In this document: positions 1 through 5,131 of the stretch, one piece after another | How the letters are laid out: each line of letters opens with the position of its first letter | Position numbering within the stretch: position 1 is the first letter of the stretch | Assembly: GCA_035654175.1 (NCBI GenBank) | Contig: DASRXL010000149.1 | Coordinates: 1 to 5,695, forward strand | Source: PNC22 sp035654175 | Lineage (GTDB): Bacteria > Planctomycetota > Phycisphaerae > Phycisphaerales > UBA1924 | Direction: 5' to 3' | Length of the DNA stretch: 5,695 nucleotides | Made by a program: the position numbers and the translations under genes | Notes under the pieces: generated by a model | The model's input: only the letters and a program-made list of their open reading frames with translations | What the model was told of the DNA's origin: nothing | Databases searched by the model: none

Positions 1-400
1 CGCTCTTGCCGGCGGCGATCGCCCGATCCACGGGCACGCCGCGCTTGCGCGCCAGGTACGCCGCCCACATGCCCCCCACGCGGTTCGAGGTGCCGCAGTG
101 GATCAGCACGGGCCCGTCCGACTCCTCCACGGCGCCCGCGAACCTCTCGACGTCCGCGCCGCTGAACGTCGCCGCCGACATCGGGATGTGCACGTACTTC
201 ATCCCCGCCGCCTCCACCTTCGCGCGCTCGTCGAACGGAGGCACGTCCTTGCCCTGATGGGCGCGCAGGTCGATCACCATCGATCCGCCCTCCGCCGCGA
301 AACGCTCGATCGCCGCCTCCGTGGGCTGCCCCGCGAACGTGTACTCGCCCTCGCGCGTCACGTTGCTCACGCCCTCCCACCCGCTCACCGGCTCCGGCAT
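1..400 (-). CDS. DUF442 / beta-lactamase-hydrolase-like phosphatase or sulfurtransferase, C-terminus off the left edge
   Basis: Reading leftwards from an ATG at 400, 133 codons are visible before the window ends, so the C-terminus is missing. The N-terminus has the DUF442 pattern: a short strand, then YTFAGQPT (residues 20-27), a helix, and MVIDLRA (41-47), like the usual 'sgQP...tvInLR' opening of this family. VLIHCGTSNRVGG (98-110) holds the catalytic loop, with Cys102 and Arg107 in a C-x4-R spacing. The family shares the dual-specificity-phosphatase/rhodanese fold. Known members include the domain fused to Blh-type metallo-hydrolases in sulfide metabolism, and many proteins named 'TIGR01244 family sulfur transferase'. 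The substrate cannot be read from the sequence. No signal peptide is seen, so the protein is probably cytoplasmic. AAGGAG at 414-409 lies 8 bases before the ATG and supports this start. The gene is divergent from apaG. Confidence 0.8.
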   Translation of the reverse strand, partial: MPEPVSGWEGVSNVTREGEYTFAGQPTEAAIERFAAEGGSMVIDLRAHQGKDVPPFDERAKVEAAGMKYVHIPMSAATFSGADVERFAGAVEESDGPVLIHCGTSNRVGGMWAAYLARKRGVPVDRAIAAGKS

Positions 401-580
401 AGCTCCGACTCCTTCCGCTCGGCCCTCGCCGCCCGCGCCTTTCCCCCGGCAATGCCCCGCGCCCGGCGCGCCGCCGAACCCGCCGCCGCCCCGACCGGCC
501 CCGCCGCTCTTCCGGCCCTTTCGCGCAGTGTATCATCGCGGGGAAGGAAACAGGGCTCTCGGGGGTGGAGGCAGACCGCC
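401..580. other. Divergent intergenic region between the DUF442 gene and apaG
   Basis: This 180-base gap separates two divergent starts and must hold the promoter of each gene. The part at about 411-520 is markedly C-rich on the + strand, so the leader of the leftward gene would be G-rich. The only clearly AT-containing patch is around 529-537. No confident hairpin terminator or operator was found. Confidence 0.5.
531..536 (+). promoter_or_regulatory. Possible -10 element for apaG-amidase
   Basis: TATCAT matches four of six positions of the sigma-70 -10 consensus and sits in the only AT-containing patch of a GC-rich gap, 44 bases before the apaG start. No good -35 hexamer is present 16-18 bases upstream (the bases there are TCTTCC). 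The call is weak and rests on position and composition. Confidence 0.3.
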
Positions 581-1003
581 GTGGATCAGCCGCAGGGAAC
601 AACCCGCACCGCACCGATCGCCGAGCGCGGATCGACGTCGCTCACCCGCGGCGTGCGCGTGCAGACCCACCCCGTCTACATGAGCGAGCAGTCCGACCCC
701 GAGGGCCGGCAGTTCGTGTTCGGATACCGCATCGTCATCTCCAACCAGAGCGACGAGCGCATCCAGGTCGTCGCCCGCCACTGGGTCATCATCGATGCCC
801 ACGGCAATCGGCGCGACGTCGAGGGTGAGGGCGTCGTCGGCCAGCAGCCCTCGCTCGAGCCCGGCGAGAGCTTCGAGTACGCCAGCTTCTGCCCCCTTCC
901 CACGCGCTGGGGCACGATGGAAGGCTCCTACCTCGCCCGCGCCGAGAGCGGCGACTTCCGCGTCCGCGTCGAGCGCTTCTACTTCGTCTCCGAAGAGGAG
1001 TGA
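581..1003 (+). CDS. apaG: ApaG (DUF525) domain protein
   Basis: This 140-residue protein is a full-length ApaG, a family usually about 125-150 residues long with a fibronectin-III-like beta-sandwich fold. The family signature is complete: TRGVRVQTHPVYM, then FGYRIVISNQS, then GEGVVGQQPSLEPGESFEY, then PLPTRWGTMEGSY, and a closing strand RVRVERFYF. E. coli ApaG is tied to cobalt resistance and magnesium efflux phenotypes, and the same domain occurs in some F-box proteins. The biochemical activity is not settled. I chose the GTG at 581 because GGAGG (567-571) lies 9 bases before it and because the conserved first strand needs residues upstream of the internal Met in VYMSEQ. The protein is cytoplasmic, with no signal peptide. 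The amidase gene begins three bases after the stop, so the two are almost certainly co-transcribed. Confidence 0.93.
   Translation: MDQPQGTTRTAPIAERGSTSLTRGVRVQTHPVYMSEQSDPEGRQFVFGYRIVISNQSDERIQVVARHWVIIDAHGNRRDVEGEGVVGQQPSLEPGESFEYASFCPLPTRWGTMEGSYLARAESGDFRVRVERFYFVSEEE
996..1000 (+). promoter_or_regulatory. Shine-Dalgarno site of the amidase inside the apaG 3' end
   Basis: AGGAG forms part of the last codons of apaG and lies 6 bases before the GTG at 1007. It fixes the amidase start and suggests translational coupling with apaG. Confidence 0.75.
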
Positions 1004-1006
1004 CGC

Positions 1007-2047
1007 GTGCGCGCCACCGCCGCAGCCGCCGTGCGACGACTGCGCTCACCCCCCGGTGCAATCGCGCTCTCCGCGCTCCTGCTCCTCGCCGCGCTCGCGG
1101 TCCCCCGGTGCGCCGCCCCGCCGAGAGTCGAAGCACCATCGCCAGGCGCAGAGCTCGTCCGGCGGGGAGACGAGATCGTCATCTGCGGCCGGCTCTTCCA
1201 CACCGGCGCGCCGGTCGTCCTCTGGACCGACCCCGACGGATACGACGCCTACCGCACCGACCGCCGGTTCGCCCCGCCCGAGGAGGCGCCTTGGGCTCCC
1301 GGACGCGGCCCCGCCACTCCCAACCGCTACGACGCCCGAAGCGTGCCGGGCGGCGCCGACGATCTCGACGCCCTCCGCCGCCACGTCGACCAGTTCGTCA
1401 TCCACTACGACGCCGCAGGAACCAGCCGGCAGTGCTTCAAGATCCTGCACGACCTCCGCGGCCTCTCGATCCACTTCATGATCGATATCGACGGAACCAT
1501 CTATCAGACGCTCGATGTCAAGGACCGCGCCTGGCACGCGACCATCGCCAATGGGCGCTCTGTGGGCGTCGAGCTCGCGCATATCGGGGCGTACGCGCCC
1601 GAGAGCGCCGAAACGCTCCGCCAGTGGTACGCCGAGGACGGCGCCGGGACTCGCATCACGATCCCCGTCTGGCAGGGCGACGGCGGGATCCGCACGCCGG
1701 GATTCGTCGGCCGGCCGGCCTCAAGCGAGCCGGTGAGCGGCGTCATTCAGGGCCAAACGCTGGTGCAGTACGACTTCACGCCCGAGCAGTACGACTCGCT
1801 CGCCAAGCTCACGGCCGCGCTCTGCGCCGTCCTCCCCCAGATCCGCTGCGACTACCCGCGCGACGAGCACGGCCGCCCGCTCGCCCGCGCCATGACCCCC
1901 GACGAGTTCGCCGCCTACCGAGGGCTCCTCGGCCACTCCCACATCCAGCAGAATAAGGTCGACCCCGGCCCAGCCTTCGACTGGGACCGTCTCCGGCAAA
2001 GCGCCCAACTCCGCATGCGACGTGAATCAGCTGTGTCCCCGTCCTGA
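1007..2047 (+). CDS. Exported zinc N-acetylmuramoyl-L-alanine amidase (Amidase_2 / AmpD type)
   Basis: This 346-residue enzyme should cleave the bond between N-acetylmuramic acid and the L-Ala of the peptide stem of peptidoglycan. Residues 10-34 form an Arg-rich n-region and a hydrophobic core (IALSALLLLAALAV), so it is exported. Cys35 follows, but the preceding VPR is not a good lipobox, so lipidation is doubtful. Residues 48-120 form an N-terminal segment of unknown role containing GRLFHTG. The catalytic domain starts at FVIHYDA. By analogy with AmpD the zinc ligands are His133, His310 and Asp319, and Glu189 (VGVEL) and Lys317 (KVDPGPAFDWDRL) match the catalytic Glu and Lys, so it looks active. 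Between Glu189 and His310 lie about 120 residues, longer than in minimal AmpD. The His310-Asp319 spacing is one residue shorter than in E. coli AmpD. The GTG start follows apaG by three bases with AGGAG 6 bases upstream. Confidence 0.93.
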   Translation: MRATAAAAVRRLRSPPGAIALSALLLLAALAVPRCAAPPRVEAPSPGAELVRRGDEIVICGRLFHTGAPVVLWTDPDGYDAYRTDRRFAPPEEAPWAPGRGPATPNRYDARSVPGGADDLDALRRHVDQFVIHYDAAGTSRQCFKILHDLRGLSIHFMIDIDGTIYQTLDVKDRAWHATIANGRSVGVELAHIGAYAPESAETLRQWYAEDGAGTRITIPVWQGDGGIRTPGFVGRPASSEPVSGVIQGQTLVQYDFTPEQYDSLAKLTAALCAVLPQIRCDYPRDEHGRPLARAMTPDEFAAYRGLLGHSHIQQNKVDPGPAFDWDRLRQSAQLRMRRESAVSPS

Positions 2048-2052
2048 ACCTA

Positions 2053-2072
2053 CAGAGGCAGGTGCACCTCTG
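2053..2072. repeat. Dyad symmetry between the amidase and the low-GC gene
   Basis: CAGAGG (2053-2058) and CCTCTG (2067-2072) form a perfect 6-base inverted repeat around an 8-base loop. Overlapping it, AGGTGCACCT (2060-2069) is a perfect 10-base palindrome. It starts 6 bases after the amidase stop. There is no T-tract, so an intrinsic terminator is unlikely; an operator or mRNA hairpin is possible. Confidence 0.35.
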
Positions 2073-2093
2073 CGAGCCCGTTCCGGACGCACT

Positions 2094-2101
2094 GAAGGGA
2101 G
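2094..2101 (+). promoter_or_regulatory. Shine-Dalgarno site deciding the start at 2110
   Basis: A purine-rich run ending in GGGAG lies 8 bases before the ATG at 2110. The alternative in-frame ATG at 2062 has no comparable site, so the shorter reading frame is preferred. Confidence 0.6.
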
Positions 2102-2109
2102 CGACAAGT

Positions 2110-2490
2110 ATGTCGAAACGCGGAGTGATGGCAATCATGGCGATCACCACCCTCGTTGAGATGCTCATCATCGGTATCTTGATGCCGGCCGTGGGGGAAG
2201 CACGATACGTTGCGGCACACCTGCGGGTTGGCAGTCAAGTTCGCTTGCTGGTCGAGACCGGTGTCATCGAAGTACATCCGGAGAACGTTCCAACCAATGC
2301 GGAGGACGCTGACTCCTGGCTCGCGCGCAGGCTACACGAAAGCTATTACCCGTTCCTGAGCGGCTCACACCATCGGGCTGTGCTCGGCGTACTCGGTGCC
2401 CAGATGATTTTGACTCTCGTGTTCGCAGCTTCTGTTGCGCGCATACCAAGCGCTTCCCCGAGTGAGGTGCATCAGCGCCCGTCGCCCTGA
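2110..2490 (+). CDS. Unrecognised two-helix membrane protein in low-GC DNA
   Basis: I do not recognise this 126-residue protein. It opens with MSKRG and a hydrophobic helix at about 6-28. A mostly polar middle follows (29-88, with an acidic patch PTNAEDADSW), then a second hydrophobic helix at about 89-110 (AVLGVLGAQMILTLVFAASV), then a short Ser/Pro-rich tail. By the positive-inside rule both ends would be cytoplasmic and the middle outside. Residues 13-32 (TTLVEMLIIGILMPAVGEAR) resemble the N-terminus of planctomycete type IV prepilin-like proteins (TLVELL...LLPALGKAR). However, the helix is shorter and the residue before the Phe1-equivalent is Ile, not the Gly needed by prepilin peptidase, so the likeness may be chance. 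The DNA is about 59% GC by hand count over 2101-2460 against 70-75% in neighbours, which suggests transfer or weaker codon selection. It overlaps the tail of the opposing phosphoesterase gene by 19 bases. Confidence 0.65.
   Translation: MSKRGVMAIMAITTLVEMLIIGILMPAVGEARYVAAHLRVGSQVRLLVETGVIEVHPENVPTNAEDADSWLARRLHESYYPFLSGSHHRAVLGVLGAQMILTLVFAASVARIPSASPSEVHQRPSP
2472..2490. other. 19-base tail-to-tail gene overlap
   Basis: The stop of the low-GC rightward gene (2488-2490) lies inside the last codons of the leftward phosphoesterase, whose stop is at 2474-2472. No intrinsic terminator is seen for either gene here, so the two transcripts probably overlap as antisense. Confidence 0.6.
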
Positions 2491-3317
2491 CGTGGAAATC
2501 GCCCGACGTCGGCTTCTACCACCGAGCGCGCGTCTGGCGAGTGGATGCCAGGGCGCACGATTCGCTCCTGCCTGCCTCGTGCGAACTCCCCCTCCTCCCC
2601 CACCAGCCACGACTCCAGCTCCAGCCGATCCTCGTGCACCTCGAGGATCAGGAACGCGTTCGCCTCGCCCCGCACCCGGTGCGACGCGCTCGTCCCCGCC
2701 TGCATGTGCAGCACGCCGTCGATCATGCGCCACCCCGTCGCGTGCAGATGCCCGGACATGACGGCCTCCGCACCCACCGCCCCCAGCATGCGCAGCAGGT
2801 GCCTGCCCCGCCCGAGCTCATGGAACCCCCTGCGCGGCTCGAAGAGCACCGGCGGGTGATGCACCACGAGGCCACCGAACACCCCCGACGGCCGCGCCGC
2901 GAGCCACACGCGCGCTTCGGCGATGTCCGCGTGCCCCACGCGCCCGTGCGCCCAGTTCCAGTGCAGCCCCCAGGCCCGCGCCGAGTTGATCCCGATGATC
3001 GCCACCTCGTTGTCCGCGAAGCGGTCCGTCGCCACCGGCCCGATCGACCGGTCGTACCGCCCCAGGGGGCTGACGAACCTGGGCGCGATCTCGCGCGGCA
3101 CGTCGTGGTTCCCGGGCACCGCGACGACGATCCCCGGCAGCCGCTCGACGAATGCCGCCGCGTCGCGGAACTCGCTCCGCCGGCCGTGCTGCGTCAGGTC
3201 CCCGCTCACCACCACGATGTCCGGCGCGATCACGTCGAGCGCCGCCTCGAGGGCCTGCACGGCCTCCGCCGTCGCCGCGCCGAAGTGCACATCCGCGATG
3301 TGCGCCACCCTACGCAT
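2472..3317 (-). CDS. Calcineurin-like metallophosphoesterase
   Basis: This 281-residue protein carries the full motif set of the calcineurin-like (CpdA/Icc-type) phosphoesterases that build a two-metal site: IADVHFG (Asp9, His11), VVSGDLTQHG (Asp40), VPGNHDVP (Asn70, His71, Asp72), VVHHPP (His153/His154) and SGHLH (His190, His192). It should hydrolyse a phosphomono- or diester. Members act on cyclic nucleotides, UDP-diacylglucosamine, nucleotides or proteins, and the substrate here is not evident. No signal peptide is seen, so it is cytoplasmic or membrane-peripheral. Its start overlaps the end of the lipid kinase gene by 8 bases, and AGGAG (3335-3331) is 13 bases upstream, so it is probably translationally coupled. 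About 30 C-terminal residues after the last strand look low in conservation and run into the opposing gene. Confidence 0.92.
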   Translation of the reverse strand: MRRVAHIADVHFGAATAEAVQALEAALDVIAPDIVVVSGDLTQHGRRSEFRDAAAFVERLPGIVVAVPGNHDVPREIAPRFVSPLGRYDRSIGPVATDRFADNEVAIIGINSARAWGLHWNWAHGRVGHADIAEARVWLAARPSGVFGGLVVHHPPVLFEPRRGFHELGRGRHLLRMLGAVGAEAVMSGHLHATGWRMIDGVLHMQAGTSASHRVRGEANAFLILEVHEDRLELESWLVGEEGEFARGRQERIVRPGIHSPDARSVVEADVGRFPRQGDGR

Positions 3318-4233
3318 CCGCGCTCGCGGTCTCCTCGGCGACGCGTGTCGGCACCAGCACGCGCAGCGCCCCCGCCCTCACCCTGAATCGCAGCGGGAGC
3401 GGCAGCAGCTCCGGCTCGCCGTCGATCGAGACCAGCAGACGCCGCCGTCGCGCCCGCACGAGCACCTCCCTTGCCGCGTGGCGCGCGACCCGCTCGTCGA
3501 GCCCCCACAGGCCGGTTCCAAGCCCGCCGAGCAGCTGGAGCAGCCCGGCGCGGGTCTGGTGCGTGGCCCAGTAGACGCCGAGCTCCCCGGCCTCGAGGGA
3601 ATCGCGCAGCAGCGCCGAAGGGCCCATCGCCCGGAGCCGGTTCGCCGAGATCGCGATCATGAACGTCTTCACGTTGTGGCGTTCTCCCCCGAACTCCAGC
3701 ATCGCGTGCAGCGGCCGCTCGCGCTGGATGACGCCCCACATCCTGCGCACCAGCTCGATGCCCGCTCCAATCCCCTTGTGACCGCGCGACCGCTCGCGCT
3801 CCGCCCCCATGCTCGGGACGATCCCGAGCACCGCCGAGTGCAGGAAGAGCCTCCCGTTGACCTCGCCGACATCGATCTCGGCGATCTTTCCCGAGGCCAG
3901 CGCGTCCGCGGCCTCGCCGCCGGTCAGCGGCACGCCGAAATCTTTGGCGACGAGGTTCATCGTGCCCAGCGGCAGCACCGCGAGCGGCAAGCCGAGCTCC
4001 ATCGCCCGCGCTGCCGCGCAGCGGATCGATCCGTCGCCGCCGCCGATGACGAGCAGGCCCGTCGAATCGCCGTGCACCTGCCCGAGGGCGGCTGTCAGCT
4101 CGGCGGGCTCCACCATCCGCACGTGCGGCTCAAACCCGCGTTCGCGCACGGCGTCCCCCACCCGGTCACCCAGTTCGTGGAGCGAAGCGGCGCCGCCGGA
4201 GCCCTTGTTGAGAATGACAACGGCCCGCTTCAC
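3310..4233 (-). CDS. Diacylglycerol/sphingosine-kinase-family lipid kinase
   Basis: This 307-residue protein matches the DAGK-catalytic family (DgkB/YegS type), which transfers phosphate from ATP to diacylglycerol or a related lipid at the inner face of the membrane. Motifs in order: VVILNKGSGGA (5-15, the usual N-P-x-S-G strand-turn), VIGGGDGS (62-69, nucleotide-binding GGDGT with a conservative Ser for Thr), LPLGTMN (87-93), then IDVGEVNGRLFLHSAVLG opening the second domain, and the C-terminal IDGE. Length is normal for the family. I chose the GTG at 4233 because the first conserved strand begins there. An in-frame ATG at 4296 would add residues that only reread the end of the upstream microprotein gene. 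A weak GGGGATGGGA precedes the GTG. The gene follows the DUF3309 gene by 31 bases and overlaps the phosphoesterase start by 8. Function is firm at family level; the exact lipid is unknown. Confidence 0.9.
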   Translation of the reverse strand: MKRAVVILNKGSGGAASLHELGDRVGDAVRERGFEPHVRMVEPAELTAALGQVHGDSTGLLVIGGGDGSIRCAAARAMELGLPLAVLPLGTMNLVAKDFGVPLTGGEAADALASGKIAEIDVGEVNGRLFLHSAVLGIVPSMGAERERSRGHKGIGAGIELVRRMWGVIQRERPLHAMLEFGGERHNVKTFMIAISANRLRAMGPSALLRDSLEAGELGVYWATHQTRAGLLQLLGGLGTGLWGLDERVARHAAREVLVRARRRRLLVSIDGEPELLPLPLRFRVRAGALRVLVPTRVAEETASADA

Positions 4234-4264
4234 CGGCGCATCCCATCCCCGCCGTGTGCGGCCG

Positions 4265-4435
4265 TCACGGCCTCTTTGCCGCGAAGAAGAGCACAAGCAG
4301 CACGATCACCAGCAGCAGGAGCGCTCCACCGCTCGGGAAGTAGCCCCAACCTGCGCTGTACGGCCAAGCCGGGAGCAGGGCCAGCACCACGAGCACAAGC
4401 AGCACGATGAGGATGATTCGTACAAGATCGTTCAT
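4265..4435 (-). CDS. DUF3309-type membrane microprotein
   Basis: This 56-residue protein is almost all membrane: a helix at about 5-21, then LPAWPYSAGWGYFPSGG (21-37), then a second helix at about 38-52 and a short basic end AKRP. The central LPxWPYSxxWGYxPSG segment is the hallmark of DUF3309 proteins, which are small two-helix proteins of unknown function, often 50-60 residues long. AGGAG (4445-4441) lies 5 bases before the ATG at 4435, a strong site that fixes the start. It sits between another membrane microprotein and the lipid kinase, all on the same strand, and is probably co-transcribed with the kinase. Confidence 0.88.
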   Translation of the reverse strand: MNDLVRIILIVLLVLVVLALLPAWPYSAGWGYFPSGGALLLLVIVLLVLFFAAKRP

Positions 4436-4458
4436 GCTCACTCCTCGCCGAGGCTCGG

Positions 4459-4474
4459 TCCGGGCCCACCCGGA
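4459..4474. repeat. Inverted repeat between the two microprotein genes
   Basis: TCCGGG (4459-4464), a 4-base loop and CCCGGA (4469-4474) form a perfect 6-base stem upstream of the DUF3309 start. It could be an mRNA hairpin; in DNA this GC-rich it could also be chance. Confidence 0.3.
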
Positions 4475-4497
4475 GGACGAGGCCGGCATGCAAGCGA

Positions 4498-4516
4498 GGC
4501 CGCGGAGAGCGCGGCC
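4498..4516. repeat. GC-rich inverted repeat after the 39-residue gene
   Basis: GGCCGCG (4498-4504), a 5-base loop GAGAG and CGCGGCC (4510-4516) form a perfect 7-base stem 27 bases downstream of the microprotein stop. No T-run follows it on the minus strand, so it is not a classical terminator. It may attenuate transcription or stabilise the mRNA end. Confidence 0.35.
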
Positions 4517-4542
4517 GGCGCCCCTGCGGGACCGTCCCCCGC

Positions 4543-4662
4543 TCAGAAGACCAAGCCGAGCAGCCAATAGGCGATCAGGAAAATGAGGATGGTCCCGATG
4601 ATCCCGCCTCCCCACTTCCACGCCGCGAGCCCGGCCAGCCCGCCCCGGATCAACTTACTCAT
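4543..4662 (-). CDS. 39-residue single-helix membrane microprotein
   Basis: A short frame starts with ATG at 4662 and ends at TGA (4545-4543), encoding 39 residues. It opens MSKLIRGGLAG, continues AAWKWGGG (13-20), then has a hydrophobic stretch IIGTILIFLIAYWLLGLVF (21-39). The layout is a basic N-terminus, a Trp/Gly hinge and one membrane helix ending in YWLLG, as in small bacterial membrane proteins I recall in this size class; I cannot name a family. AAGGGTGA (4674-4667) gives a ribosome site 7 bases upstream from its AAGGG core. It is probably the first gene of the leftward cluster, 107 bases ahead of the DUF3309 gene. Automatic callers with a length cutoff would miss it. Confidence 0.7.
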   Translation of the reverse strand: MSKLIRGGLAGLAAWKWGGGIIGTILIFLIAYWLLGLVF

Positions 4663-5128
4663 CGTGTCACCCTTGTCTCAGGCCACCCCTGGTGGCGTTG
4701 CACGTCGCGCGGCCCCGTCAGGGGGTAGATAGCCTCCCGCCGTGAATCCTGCGGGTGCGCCGGGATGAAAGCCGCTTCAGCACCGGCTCAGACGTGCGCA
4801 GCGGGCGGCGGACGCGAGCGTTGCCGAGGCTTCGAGGTGCGGCCGGCGCGAGCGCCCCGGGATTCCGCGATGCAACCGCGCCACCACGTCGGCCTCAGAG
4901 CCTCGCGCGAAGAAAGGGAAGGAAGTCGGCCGCGTGGTCCTTCGATCGAGTCCAGTGTCGCCGACGGGCTGAGACCTCCGCTCGCGGAGCCTCTCTCGCC
5001 GCCCGCAGGAGTCTTGGCCTGTGGGGATGCCGATCGCCCGCGCGCGTCCGGTCTGTCGGGCAACGCTGTCCATGGAGGGCCCCTGTATCGGAGCTTCGCT
5101 GCCGCGCCCGTCCGGCTATTCTCCGCCC
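4663..5128. other. 466-base divergent gap without a convincing gene
   Basis: This gap lies between the leftward microprotein operon and the rightward transporter. Reading frames inside it give Arg/Ser-rich translations with no motif and no good ribosome site, so I treat them as noise. I see no tRNA, RNase P, SRP or tmRNA signature. It should hold both promoters. Features worth noting are a hairpin at 4682-4696 in the leader of the microprotein operon, the small hairpin CTCCG-CTCG-CGGAG at 4976-4989, and a -10-like element at the right end. Confidence 0.5.
4682..4696 (-). repeat. Hairpin in the leader of the microprotein operon
   Basis: GCCACC and GGTGGC form a perfect 6-base stem around a 3-base loop, 19 bases upstream of the ATG at 4662. 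It may be an mRNA hairpin or a protein site; nothing more can be said from sequence. Confidence 0.3.
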
Positions 5129-5131
5129 ATG
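5117..5131 (+). promoter_or_regulatory. Candidate leaderless promoter of the transporter
   Basis: TATTCT (5117-5122) fits a TANNNT -10 element and is followed by exactly 6 bases and then the ATG at 5129. That would place the transcription start at or next to the A of the start codon. No Shine-Dalgarno sequence precedes this ATG, which agrees with a leaderless mRNA. A -35 element is poor. Confidence 0.4.

Noticed and set aside
432..464. G-quadruplex-like run of G-tracts on the minus strand
   Set aside because: Four G-tracts are present, but one loop is 8 bases and such patterns are expected by chance at this GC content.
98..580. Upstream extension of the apaG frame
   Set aside because: The frame is open but the translation is Arg/Ala/Pro-rich, antisense to the DUF442 gene, and not part of the ApaG family. 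The GTG at 581 has its own ribosome site.
1000..1956. Rightward frame of 318 codons over the amidase
   Set aside because: Arg-rich shadow of the amidase frame; only the amidase frame has signal-peptide, zinc-site and catalytic motifs.
2503..2512. CCGACGTCGG palindrome after the low-GC gene stop, as a terminator
   Set aside because: It is inside the phosphoesterase coding region and is not followed by a T-run.
2541..3386. Rightward frame of 281 codons
   Set aside because: Exact antisense shadow of the phosphoesterase gene, with His/Pro/Arg-rich, low-complexity translation.
4234..4296. Longer N-terminus for the lipid kinase from the ATG at 4296
   Set aside because: It would overlap the DUF3309 gene and adds a Ser/Arg-rich stretch before the first conserved strand; the GTG at 4233 fits the family better.
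2923..4410. Long rightward frame of 495 codons
   Set aside because: It lies antisense to the phosphoesterase and lipid kinase, both with complete family motifs. Its translation is rich in Arg, Pro, His and Ala with no motif, as expected of a shadow frame in GC-rich DNA.
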